Positions 45,928 through 56,043 of a stretch of 64,000 bases of DNA are shown one piece after another. This stretch comes from Mycolicibacter algericus DSM 45454. Lineage in GTDB: Bacteria > Actinomycetota > Actinomycetes > Mycobacteriales > Mycobacteriaceae. The notes beneath the pieces are model-generated. The model was not told the DNA's origin, did no database searches, and saw nothing but the letters and a program-made list of their open reading frames with translations. How positions within the stretch are numbered: position 1 is the stretch's first letter; the number at the start of each line of letters is the position of its first letter. Location of the stretch: contig NZ_MVHC01000017.1 in assembly GCF_002086455.1 (NCBI RefSeq), positions 1-64,000 of the forward strand, given 5' to 3'. The translations under genes and the position numbers were made by a program.

Positions 45928-45975
45928 GGCAATGTTGCTGACGACTGTCAATGACGGTCGTCAGCGAACATTGCC
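45928..45975. promoter_or_regulatory. 48-bp near-perfect palindrome, candidate TetR operator
   Basis: The left arm begins GGCAATGTTGCTGACGAC and the right arm ends GTCGTCAGC-G-AACATTGCC. The arms match over 23 bases with one mismatch and one inserted base, around a GTCA-A-TGAC centre. It fills the space between the -10 elements of the divergent tetR and ecsC genes. Confidence 0.7.
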
Positions 45976-45980
45976 GCGAG

Positions 45981-45986
45981 TAAGCT
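45981..45986 (+). promoter_or_regulatory. -10 element for the EcsC gene
   Basis: TAAGCT ends 7 bases before the GTG at 45994. The palindrome at 45928-45975 overlies its upstream region, so operator binding would block this promoter too. Confidence 0.45.
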
Positions 45987-45993
45987 GTGCTCC

Positions 45994-47040
45994 GTGGCCG
46001 ATACCGCCCCGCCCGGCATGTCCGACTACGAGCGCAGGGCCTGGGAAGCGCTGCTCGAGGCCGCCACCGGCACCGAGCGACCCGGCCCGCTGGAAAGCTT
46101 GAGCCGCGGCATCACCGGACGCGCCAAAGCGCTGGCCGCCGAAGCCCGCTCCACGGTCGAACAGATCCCGGGAGCGACGGTCGCCATCGGCAAGGTCGAC
46201 GATCTGACCACCAAGGCCATGGAGACCCTGCATGCCGTCGTGGTCGAGCGGGGACTCAATTCGGTCAAGCCGGCCGACGTTTTTGCGATGTTCGCCGACG
46301 AGGGCGTCACGGTGGCGTCCTACGAGGAGGTCAGAGAACTCGACCTGAAACACTGCGACCGCTCGGTGCCGCGGCGCAAGGAACGCTACATCGCCCTTGC
46401 GATGGCCGGCGGTGCGGCGTCATCGCTGGCGGTGACGGGGGCGGCCGTGTCGAGTCCTGTCACCGGCGGCACCACATTGACCGTCGCGGCGTCGGCCGTC
46501 GTTGCTGACGTCACCGCCGTGATGGCCGGGATGGGGCGCATCGTGGCGTTGGTTGCGGCGCACTACGGTTACGACGTCCGCGTGCCCGACGAGCAGGCGT
46601 TCGCCTCCGGGGTGATCGCCTATTCCGCCGCGGGTGACCCTGCGGAGAAAGCCGCGGCGTTGGCTGCGCTGTCGCGGCTGACACAGCAGATGATGGGCGG
46701 GGCGTCGCGGCAGCGACTCCAGCCGCAGCAAGCCGACAACGTGATCCGGCAGGTTTCCATGGCGCTGGGGTTCCGGCTGGCCAAACGCAAACTGGCGCAG
46801 GCGGTTCCGCTGCTGGGCGCGGTGGTCAACGGCGGACTCAACGCGCGTATCGCGCAGCAGACCTTCGAACGGGCCCAGCAGGCCTACCGGCTGCGGTTTC
46901 TCACCGAAAAGCACGACCTGGACGCCGGCCGGTGGGCACCGGTGGCGTCGGACGACGCGATCGACATCCCGCTGATCGACGAGGTGCTCGACGCGGAACT
47001 CGCGTCCAGATCCGGTGACGCCGCGGGCGACACCGATTAG
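45994..47040 (+). CDS. EcsC family protein
   Basis: A 348-residue protein resembling the EcsC family, named from the Bacillus ecs operon but of unknown activity. A hydrophobic centre (YIALAMAGGAASSLAVTGAA, VVADVTAVMAGMGRIVALVA) with Ala/Gly-rich helices and LAQAVPLLGAVVNGGLNARI toward the C-terminus are typical, suggesting membrane interaction. Divergent from the TetR gene across the 48-bp palindrome. The stop overlaps the convergent DUF732 gene by 4 bases. Confidence 0.7.
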   Translation: MADTAPPGMSDYERRAWEALLEAATGTERPGPLESLSRGITGRAKALAAEARSTVEQIPGATVAIGKVDDLTTKAMETLHAVVVERGLNSVKPADVFAMFADEGVTVASYEEVRELDLKHCDRSVPRRKERYIALAMAGGAASSLAVTGAAVSSPVTGGTTLTVAASAVVADVTAVMAGMGRIVALVAAHYGYDVRVPDEQAFASGVIAYSAAGDPAEKAAALAALSRLTQQMMGGASRQRLQPQQADNVIRQVSMALGFRLAKRKLAQAVPLLGAVVNGGLNARIAQQTFERAQQAYRLRFLTEKHDLDAGRWAPVASDDAIDIPLIDEVLDAELASRSGDAAGDTD

Positions 47041-47369
47041 GTCAGGGTTTCAGGGCACAGTTCGTGCTGGGCGATGTTGATCACCGGGCGCAGGTTAACC
47101 GTCAGGTCATCGACCATCGACGGTCCGCCGAACGACGGCCGGCGCACGTAAGCGTCCACGACCTGGTCGACCGTGGCGCCGCTGCGCAACTGGTTGCAGA
47201 ACCGGTGCCCCGCCGACAGTCTGGCGTTCGGTGGGCCGGACCGGAAGACGCCGTTGGCGTCCAGGGCGGCGATGTAGCTGGCGTCGTCGGCGTGGGCTGT
47301 CGGCGGGCTGCCGAGCAGCGCCATGGACGCGACACCGACGAGCGCGGCCGTGCGCAGAATCCAAGTCAT
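47037..47369 (-). CDS. DUF732 secreted protein
   Basis: A 110-residue protein with a signal peptide (LRTAALVGVASMALLGSPPT, cleavage after AHA) and a mature part starting DDASYIAALDANGVFRSGPP. Two conserved cysteines (HRFCNQL and HELCPET) could form a disulphide. DUF732 proteins are small exported proteins common in mycobacteria with unknown function. Convergent with the EcsC gene. Confidence 0.85.
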   Translation of the reverse strand: MTWILRTAALVGVASMALLGSPPTAHADDASYIAALDANGVFRSGPPNARLSAGHRFCNQLRSGATVDQVVDAYVRRPSFGGPSMVDDLTVNLRPVINIAQHELCPETLT

Positions 47370-47479
47370 ACCGGCGATGCTACGTCCAAACAGTCCGCAA
47401 ACGAGCCCACTTCTGCGTCCCCGGCGCAAAGGTGCGAGTGCACTCCGCCCTGAAAGCCATGGACGCAGCGCCAACGGGG

Positions 47480-48850
<1,371 letters not shown>

Positions 48851-48913
48851 TCAACGTGTCGCTGTCAGCGGGCACAGGCTAGCCGCCTTAATCGCTAACG
48901 CCGAATCGAGTTG

Positions 48914-48929
48914 GTTACGTCGCTGTTAA
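48914..48929 (-). promoter_or_regulatory. Weak GlnR-like site before gdhA
   Basis: On the gdhA strand the sequence reads TTAAC-N6-GTAAC, matching the AC-N9-AC spacing reported for GlnR boxes. It lies about 82 bases upstream of gdhA, a gene commonly under nitrogen control. Short and partly degenerate. Confidence 0.25.
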
Positions 48930-50003
<1,074 letters not shown>

Positions 50004-50033
50004 CCGCCGCCACCCGGGACGGTCGGCGTTGGG

Positions 50034-50039
50034 TAGATT
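50034..50039 (+). promoter_or_regulatory. -10 element for the DUF5642 lipoprotein gene
   Basis: TAGATT ends 7 bases before the ATG at 50047, fitting a leaderless transcript. Confidence 0.4.
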
Positions 50040-50046
50040 GGCTGCG

Positions 50047-50703
50047 ATGTTGAACCTTCGCGCGGTGCTGGCAGCGGGCTGTGTCGGCTTGCTCGCCGCC
50101 TGCAGCTCTGATCCCGGCGAGGTGACCGCCGACATCGGCAAAGTGGCCGACCTCAAGTCCGCCTTCGGTCCGGAGTTCCAGGTCAAGGCCATCGCGCCGA
50201 CCGGTCTGGACCCGAAGTTGCTGGCGGCCAACACTTTGCCTCCGGGCTTGAAGTTCGAGCCCGCCGACTGCTCGAGGTTCGCAGTCAGCCAGCAACTGCC
50301 GCAGGGTGTGCAGGGCAACATGGCCGCTGTGGCTGCCGAGGGCAACGGCAACCGCTTCATCACCATCGCCCTGGAGACCTCCGAGCCGGTCCCGTTCAAC
50401 GAACCGGGTAAGTCCTGCCGCCGGATCGGCTTCGCCGGCGAACGGATGCGCGGCCTGGTCGAAACCGTCGAGGCGCCGCGCATCGACGGCGTGCAGACCA
50501 TCGGGGTGCACCGGGTGGTCGAGGCGGTCGCCGGCGGCAAGTCGCGCGTCGGCGAGCTGTACAACTACTCGGCGTATTTCGGGCCGTATCAGGTGCTCGT
50601 CACCGCCAACCCGCTGGTGGCGCCGGACAAGCCGGTGATCCCCGTCGACACCGCCCGAGCCCGCGAGCTGCTGGTGGCCGCGGTCGCCGCGGTGCGCGGC
50701 TAG
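50047..50703 (+). CDS. DUF5642 lipoprotein (Rv0999-like)
   Basis: A 218-residue exported protein. The signal peptide MLNLRAVLAAGCVGLLAACS has the lipobox LAAC, so the mature protein should be lipid-anchored outside the membrane. The body contains two further cysteines (EPADCSRF and GKSCRRIG). DUF5642 has no known activity; I identify it by position and pattern. Confidence 0.75.
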   Translation: MLNLRAVLAAGCVGLLAACSSDPGEVTADIGKVADLKSAFGPEFQVKAIAPTGLDPKLLAANTLPPGLKFEPADCSRFAVSQQLPQGVQGNMAAVAAEGNGNRFITIALETSEPVPFNEPGKSCRRIGFAGERMRGLVETVEAPRIDGVQTIGVHRVVEAVAGGKSRVGELYNYSAYFGPYQVLVTANPLVAPDKPVIPVDTARARELLVAAVAAVRG

Positions 50704-50765
50704 GCGATCGCAAGCGCGGCGCAGCCGGGCGCAGCGGATCGCCGCTATGAGTCTGAGCTTTCGCG

Positions 50766-51362
50766 CTACCGCACGCCGCGCGGCCGGAACTGGATGCTGA
50801 TCCGCGGGCCGACGGGTGCCGCCGTCTTCGGTATCGAGTGCTCCCAGGTGCGCTGGCAGGAGCCGCCCATCACCAGCAGGTCGCCGTGGTGTTGCGACAG
50901 CCGCAGCGCCGTGCCGCCGCCCCGGGGACGCAGCGCGAACGTGCGGGTGGCGCCGACGCTGACGATCGCGACCATGGTGTCTTGGGTGGCGCCGCGACCG
51001 AGGGTGTCGCCGTGCCAGGCCACGCTGTCGTTGCCGTCGCGGTACAGGCACAATCCCACCGTGGCGAACGGTTCGCCGAGTTCCCCGGCGTAGATGTCGT
51101 TGAGTCGCCGGCGCAGCCGGCTGACCGCCGGGTGCGGCGCATCGCCGGCGGCCAGGTCGTGGAAGCTGACCAGCCTGGGTACGTCGAGCAGCCGGTCATA
51201 CATCCGGCGGCGCTCGGCTCGCCAGGGGACTGCGGATCGCAGTTCGGCGACCAGGTCGGTGCCTTCCGTCACCCAGTTGGGACGGACGTCGAGCCAGGCG
51301 CCGTCGCCCAGCTGCCGGCGTTCGCTCAGGTCGAACAGCGACTCCTGTACGGGTACCGCCAC
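50766..51362 (-). CDS. AlkB-like 2-oxoglutarate/Fe(II) dioxygenase
   Basis: A 198-residue AlkB homologue (Rv1000c position). The iron ligands are His and Asp in SVAWHGDTLGRGA and a distal His in CQRTWEHSIPKT; the 2-oxoglutarate Arg lies in GPRISIQFRPRG. The family oxidatively repairs alkylated bases; the exact substrate here is not known. GTG at 51362 is supported by a -10 element 7 bases upstream; the reading frame continues further up without a supported start. Confidence 0.85.
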   Translation of the reverse strand: MAVPVQESLFDLSERRQLGDGAWLDVRPNWVTEGTDLVAELRSAVPWRAERRRMYDRLLDVPRLVSFHDLAAGDAPHPAVSRLRRRLNDIYAGELGEPFATVGLCLYRDGNDSVAWHGDTLGRGATQDTMVAIVSVGATRTFALRPRGGGTALRLSQHHGDLLVMGGSCQRTWEHSIPKTAAPVGPRISIQFRPRGVR

Positions 51363-51369
51363 GGCCGCC

Positions 51370-51375
51370 AGCTTA
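51370..51375 (-). promoter_or_regulatory. -10 element for the AlkB-like gene
   Basis: On the reverse strand TAAGCT ends 7 bases before the GTG at 51362, predicting a leaderless transcript. Confidence 0.4.
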
Positions 51376-51424
51376 TCGCACACCAGTTCGATTCGTCGAG
51401 ATTGAAGGGCTGAGCGGACACGCT

Positions 51425-52984
51425 TTAAGACCAGCTGGGCAGCCAGATCTGCATGTTCCACGTGGCCGGCGAGATCGGCACCCCCGTCAGGATCGGGTAC
51501 AGCCAGGCGAAGTTCGTCAGCACCAGCGCGACATAACAGCACACCGCGATCAGCCCGAGCGTGCGCCGCTCCTCGCCGCGTGAACGCCCGCCGGTGACGA
51601 TATCGCTGCAGATCAACGCGAGCAGCACCGCCAGGAACGGCGCCATCGGCACCGCGTAGAAGAAGTACATCTGCCGATCGATGTCGGCGAACCACGGCAG
51701 CCAGCCGGCGCAGTAGCCGACCAGTGCCGCGGCGTAGCGCCAGTCATGGCGTACCAGGGTTCGCCACAACGCGTAGCCCAGCACCGGCACCGCGAGCCAC
51801 CACATTGCCGGCGTGCCCACCAGCATCACGGCTTTGACGCAGGACTGGGCGCCGCAGCCGGGAACGTCGTGCTGGTCGATCGCATAGAGCACCGGGCGCA
51901 GCGACATCGGCCAGGCCCACGGCTTCGATTCCCAGGGATGGTGGTTGCCGGCGGCGTTGGTCAGGCCGGAGTGGAAGTGATAGGCCTGATAGGTGTAATG
52001 CCACAGCGAGCGCAGTGCGTCGGGCACCGGGAACCGGCTCTCCAGCCCGATCGACTGGCCCTCCTCGTGGCGGTCCACGCCGGTCTCCGAGGCGAACCAC
52101 GCCGCATACGACGCCAGATACACCCCGAACGGGATCAGCACCATCGCGTAGCCGGTGGGGCCTACATCGCGGCGCAGCGTTCCCAGCCACGGCCGGCGAA
52201 CCCGGTACTGCCGGCGGGCGGCCACGTCGAACGCGCACGACATCGCCCCGAAGAACACCACGAAATACAGCCCGGACCACTTGGTGGCGCAGGCCAAACC
52301 CAGCAGCACCCCTGCGCCGAAGCGCCACCAGCGCACCCCCAGGCGGGGGCCCCACGGCGTTGCGCCGCAACGGCCTTCGGTCAGCGCGGTATGCATGCGC
52401 ATGCGCACCTGATCGCGGTCGACGATCAGCGCCCCGAACGCCGCCACCACGAAGAAGGTCAAGAAGCCGTCCAGCAGCGCGGTGCGCGCCGCCACGAAGC
52501 TGACGCCGTCTCCGACCAACAGCAGCCCGGCGATCCCGCCAGCCAGCGTCGAGCGGGTCATCCGGCGCACGATCCGCACCAGCAGGGCTATCGCGAGTAC
52601 CCCCAGTAGCGCACTGGTAAAGCGCCAGCCCAACCCGTTGTAGCCGAACAGCGCCTCGCCGATCGCGATCAGCTGCTTGCCGACCGGCGGGTGGACCACC
52701 AAGCCGTAGCCGGGGTTGTCCTCGACGCTGTGGTTGTGCAGCATCTGCCAGGCCTGCGGCGCGTAGTGCTTCTCGTCGAAGATCGGGGTGCCGGCATCGG
52801 TCGGGGTGTACAGGTTCGAGAACCGGGTCACCGCGGCCAGCGTGGTGACCGCGGCGGTCACCGCCCAGCCGCGGGCACGGTCGGTCGGCCCGAAGTCGGC
52901 CACCGGCATCAGCAGGCCCGGGCTGATCATCGGAGCGGTGCGCTCCGGCACGGCCGCGGAGCTGGTAGCGGTCGGAGCGCTCAT
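51425..52984 (-). CDS. pmt: Protein O-mannosyltransferase (Pmt)
   Basis: A 519-residue GT39-type polytopic enzyme that transfers mannose from polyprenyl-phosphate-mannose to Ser/Thr of secreted proteins. The catalytic Asp-Glu pair lies in the first loop, GTPIFDEKHYAPQAWQML. The sequence then has about ten transmembrane helices (for example LLGVLAIALLVRIVRRM, FGAGVLLGLACATKWSGLYF). The C-terminus contains YFFYAVPMAPFLAVLLALIC. The reading frame is open far upstream across rsmI and pabB; ATG 52984 is taken because of the adjacent -10 and sequence similarity to Rv1002c. Confidence 0.93.
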   Translation of the reverse strand: MSAPTATSSAAVPERTAPMISPGLLMPVADFGPTDRARGWAVTAAVTTLAAVTRFSNLYTPTDAGTPIFDEKHYAPQAWQMLHNHSVEDNPGYGLVVHPPVGKQLIAIGEALFGYNGLGWRFTSALLGVLAIALLVRIVRRMTRSTLAGGIAGLLLVGDGVSFVAARTALLDGFLTFFVVAAFGALIVDRDQVRMRMHTALTEGRCGATPWGPRLGVRWWRFGAGVLLGLACATKWSGLYFVVFFGAMSCAFDVAARRQYRVRRPWLGTLRRDVGPTGYAMVLIPFGVYLASYAAWFASETGVDRHEEGQSIGLESRFPVPDALRSLWHYTYQAYHFHSGLTNAAGNHHPWESKPWAWPMSLRPVLYAIDQHDVPGCGAQSCVKAVMLVGTPAMWWLAVPVLGYALWRTLVRHDWRYAAALVGYCAGWLPWFADIDRQMYFFYAVPMAPFLAVLLALICSDIVTGGRSRGEERRTLGLIAVCCYVALVLTNFAWLYPILTGVPISPATWNMQIWLPSWS

Positions 52985-52991
52985 CCCCACG

Positions 52992-53001
52992 ATCGTAGGC
53001 T
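52992..53001. promoter_or_regulatory. Bidirectional -10 pair for pmt (-) and rsmI (+)
   Basis: The reverse-strand -10 TACGAT (52997-52992) and forward-strand TAGGCT (52996-53001) share one TA step at 52996-52997. Each ends 7 bases before its start codon (pmt ATG 52984, rsmI ATG 53009). The whole intergenic gap is 24 bases. Confidence 0.55.
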
Positions 53002-53008
53002 GTGCGCC

Positions 53009-53845
53009 ATGGCCGACGGTCGATTGCTGCTGGGTGCCACTCCGCTGGGTCAGCCCGGTGACGCCTCGCCGCGGCTGGTCGCGGCACTGCGCACCGCCGA
53101 CGTGGTGGCTGCCGAGGACACCCGGCGGGTGCGGACACTGGCCAAGGCGCTCGATGTGCACATCGCCGGCAAGGTGGTCAGCCTGTTCGACGCCAACGAG
53201 GCGGCGCGGGTGCCCGCGCTGCTGGCCGAGATGCAGGCCGGGGCCACCGTGCTGGTGGTCAGCGACGCCGGGATGCCGTTGATCAGCGACCCGGGGTACC
53301 GCCTGGTGGTCGCGTGCGCCGAGGCCGGGTTGCCGGTGAGCTGCCTGCCCGGCCCGTCGGCGGTGACGACCGCGCTGGCGGTATCGGGACTGCCGGGCGA
53401 GAAGTTCTGCTTCGAGGGCTTCGCGCCGCGCAAGCCGGCGGCGCGCCGCGCGTGGCTGGCCACGCTGGCCGACGAACGGCGCACCTGCGTGTTCTTCGAG
53501 TCGCCGCGGCGGTTGGCCGGCTGCTTGCGCGACGCTGTCGACGAGCTCGGCGGGCAGCGGCAGGTGGTGGTATGCCGGGAATTGACCAAGACCCACGAGG
53601 AGGTGCGGCGCGGCACGCTGGCAGAGCTGGCCGACTGGGCGGTCGAGGGGGTGCTCGGGGAGATCACCGTCGTGCTGGCCGGGGCGACGCCGCGTGCCGA
53701 CCTGTCGGCGCTGGTCGCGGAGGTCAACCGGCTGGCCGCTGATGGAATGCGGGTCAAAGACGCCTGCGCGCAGGCGATCGCCGATGTGCCGGGCGCGGTG
53801 TCGCGGCGCGAGCTTTACGACGCGGTGCTGCGCTCCCGGGACTGA
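53009..53845 (+). CDS. rsmI: 16S rRNA (cytidine(1402)-2'-O)-methyltransferase
   Basis: A 278-residue tetrapyrrole-methylase-fold enzyme that methylates C1402 of 16S rRNA. Motifs are LLLGATPLGQPGDASPRL, DVVAAEDTRRVRTL, VVSDAGMPLISDPGYRLV and CLPGPSAVTTALAVSGLPGE. The ATG at 53009 has a -10 element 7 bases upstream. The last 31 bases overlap the end of convergent pabB. Confidence 0.95.
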   Translation: MADGRLLLGATPLGQPGDASPRLVAALRTADVVAAEDTRRVRTLAKALDVHIAGKVVSLFDANEAARVPALLAEMQAGATVLVVSDAGMPLISDPGYRLVVACAEAGLPVSCLPGPSAVTTALAVSGLPGEKFCFEGFAPRKPAARRAWLATLADERRTCVFFESPRRLAGCLRDAVDELGGQRQVVVCRELTKTHEEVRRGTLAELADWAVEGVLGEITVVLAGATPRADLSALVAEVNRLAADGMRVKDACAQAIADVPGAVSRRELYDAVLRSRD

Positions 53846-55068
53846 CCGGCGGCGACGATGGGGGCGGCCTTGTGCAGGCACTCCTGCCATTCGGCGTCGG
53901 GATCCGAATCGGCGGTGATACCGCCGCCCACCCCGAGCACCGCGCCACCGGCGGCGTCGAACTCCACGGTGCGGATCGCCACGTTGAGTTCGCAGCCTGC
54001 CAGCGGTGACGCCAACCCCACCGTGCCGCAGTAGGCGCCACGTCGAGACGGTTCCCACTCCGAAAGCAGCTGGCGTGCGCGGTGTTTGGGCGTTCCTGTC
54101 ACCGAGGCCGGCGGGAAGGCCGCGTCCAGCAATTCGGACATGGTCAGCTCTTGGGGCACCCGGGCCGACACCGTCGACACCAGGTGCCACACCCCGGGCG
54201 CCGGCCGCACCGCCAAGAGTTCGGGCACCGTGACGGTGCCGGTGATGGCCACTCGCCCCAGGTCGTTGCGGACCAGGTCCACGATCATGATGTTCTCCGC
54301 GACGTCTTTGGCCGAGGCGCGCAACGCCGAGGGGCGGGCGTCGAGCGGCAGCGTGCCCTTGATCGGGCTGGATGCCACGCCCTGGCCGCGGCGGCGCAGA
54401 AACAGCTCGGGCGACAGCGAGGCCACGGCGCCCCAGTTGCCGGCGAGGTAGGCGGCCCGCGCGGGGCCGGTTCGGGCCACGGCGTCGGCGAAAAAGTCCA
54501 GCGGGGCGCCGGTGACGGTCCCGGTGAAGCGGGTGCAGACGCACGCCTGATACACCTCGCCGGCCCGGATCGCCTCCAGGCAGGCCAGCACCCCGGTGCG
54601 GTGCGCCTGCCGATCGGGCGTCTCCCAGAAGATGCGGCAGCGGCGCTCCGGCGCGGGCGTTGTCAGCGCCTCGGACAGCCAGCCCGGCACCGGGGTGCCG
54701 GAAAGACTCTCGAACCACCACTGGCTCTCGTCGTCTTGGCGCAGCACACAGTCGGTCCAGCCCCCGGCGGCCTCGGGGATCCGGGGGCCTGCGCCGTCGG
54801 CGCCGGCGTCGGGGTAGGACCGATAGCCGATCCAACCGCCACCCACCGCGCCGTTGCGTGAGCCCGGCGCCGGCACGTCCCCGGTGTCGAACACCTCACC
54901 CGGGCTCACCGGTGTGACGGCCACACTGGGAGCGATCACGGCCCGGGCGCCGAACCACTCGCCGGTCAACGCGGCCGGCGGCGGCAGCCCGCACCGACCG
55001 GTGGCGTCACCGACCGCGCGCAGCACCTGCGGTGCCGTGCCCAGGTCGCCGAGCCGCTCGATTCGCAC
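53815..55068 (-). CDS. pabB: Aminodeoxychorismate synthase component I
   Basis: A 417-residue chorismate-binding enzyme of folate synthesis. The catalytic Lys is in SSPIKGTLPLDAR, characteristic of PabB rather than anthranilate synthase. Other motifs are ENIMIVDLVRNDLGRVAITG, FPPASVTGTPKHRARQLL and GAYCGTVGLASPLAG. It works with a PabA glutaminase encoded elsewhere. The start is GTG at 55068. Confidence 0.93.
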   Translation of the reverse strand: MRIERLGDLGTAPQVLRAVGDATGRCGLPPPAALTGEWFGARAVIAPSVAVTPVSPGEVFDTGDVPAPGSRNGAVGGGWIGYRSYPDAGADGAGPRIPEAAGGWTDCVLRQDDESQWWFESLSGTPVPGWLSEALTTPAPERRCRIFWETPDRQAHRTGVLACLEAIRAGEVYQACVCTRFTGTVTGAPLDFFADAVARTGPARAAYLAGNWGAVASLSPELFLRRRGQGVASSPIKGTLPLDARPSALRASAKDVAENIMIVDLVRNDLGRVAITGTVTVPELLAVRPAPGVWHLVSTVSARVPQELTMSELLDAAFPPASVTGTPKHRARQLLSEWEPSRRGAYCGTVGLASPLAGCELNVAIRTVEFDAAGGAVLGVGGGITADSDPDAEWQECLHKAAPIVAAGQSRERSTAS

Positions 55069-55080
55069 CGCACCAGCTTG

Positions 55081-56043
55081 TCAGACGTCTGCGCCGCGGG
55101 TGATCTCCCGGGCGGCCGCGACCGCCGCCAGTTTGTCCGGATTGCGCATTGCGTAGAAGTTGGTGATCAGGCCGTCGATGATCTCGACGGTGAACACGCC
55201 TTCGAGCCGGCCCGCGCTGTAGAGCAGCACCGCCGGGGCGGAGTTGCAGGTCGCCATCTCCATCCGGGCGTCGGGTAGCTCCGCGCCCTGGCGCAGCAGG
55301 CCGATCACGGTCCGGGCCACCTTGTCGGCGCCGACGATCGGCCGCCGCGCCGCACTGGCCTTGCCGCCGCTGTCGGCGGTCCACACCACATCGGGCGCCA
55401 GCATCGACAGCACGGTCGTGATGTCCCCGCCCGCCGCCGCGGTCATGAATTCCGCCGTGACTCGCGCACTCTGCTCCGGGTCCACCGGGGCGTACCGCGG
55501 CCGGCGGGCCTGGACGTGGCCGCGGGCCCGATGTGCGACCTGACGGGCCGCGGCCGCCGATTTGCCGACCGCGGCCGCGATCTCGTCGTAGTCGAACCCG
55601 AACACCTCGCGCAGCACGAACACCGCACGCTCATCGGGGCTGAGCGTCTCCAGCACCACCAGCATCGCCATCGAGACCGATTCGGCCAGAACGACATCGG
55701 CAGCCGGGTCGTGTTCGTCGAGCAGCAGCGGCTCGGGCAGCCACGGTCCGACATAGTCCTCGCGGCGCCGGGCGTTCGTCCGCAGCGCGTTGAGGGCCTG
55801 GCGGGTGACCAGGCTGGCCAGGTACGCCTTGACGTCGCGTACCTCGGCCAGGTCGACCTCGGCCCAGCGCAGGTAGCTGTCCTGCAGCACATCGTCGGAT
55901 TCGGTTGCCGAGCCCAGGATCTCGTAGGCGATGGTGAACAGCAGCGGCCGTAGCTCTGTGAACCGCTGGATTTGAGCAGCGGTTCCAGCTTCGCCTCTCC
56001 TTCGTCGAGGCTCGCTGAACCGCTGGGTTTGATCGCCTGTCAC
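55081..56043 (-). CDS. ECF41-type RNA polymerase sigma factor (SigJ-like)
   Basis: A 320-residue sigma factor with a C-terminal SnoaL-like extension. Region 2 is LFTIAYEILGSATESDDVLQ followed by DSYLRWAEVDL. Region 4 is LSPDERAVFVLREVFGFDYD. The linker GPWLPEPLLL and the C-terminal NPDKL motif are ECF41 hallmarks; the extension modulates activity and no classic anti-sigma factor is used. The GTG overlaps the stop of the FAD oxidoreductase gene. Residues 7-22 are encoded by a copy of the dispersed repeat, and I see no good start codon downstream of it before region 2. Confidence 0.88.
   Translation of the reverse strand: MTGDQTQRFSEPRRRRGEAGTAAQIQRFTELRPLLFTIAYEILGSATESDDVLQDSYLRWAEVDLAEVRDVKAYLASLVTRQALNALRTNARRREDYVGPWLPEPLLLDEHDPAADVVLAESVSMAMLVVLETLSPDERAVFVLREVFGFDYDEIAAAVGKSAAAARQVAHRARGHVQARRPRYAPVDPEQSARVTAEFMTAAAGGDITTVLSMLAPDVVWTADSGGKASAARRPIVGADKVARTVIGLLRQGAELPDARMEMATCNSAPAVLLYSAGRLEGVFTVEIIDGLITNFYAMRNPDKLAAVAAAREITRGADV
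55977..56025. repeat. Dispersed palindrome-ended repeat, copy 4, inside the sigma-factor gene
   Basis: A 49-bp copy with ends CAGCGGTTC and GAACCGCTG. Compared with copies 1-3, the end sequences changed on both arms so that pairing is kept (covariation). It is in frame at codons 7-22 of the ECF41 gene, read on the reverse strand. Confidence 0.75.

Noticed and set aside
52985..54835. Upstream continuation of the pmt reading frame, giving over 1100 codons
   Set aside because: The extension overlaps rsmI and pabB and is Arg/Gly-rich shadow sequence; pmt starts at 52984.
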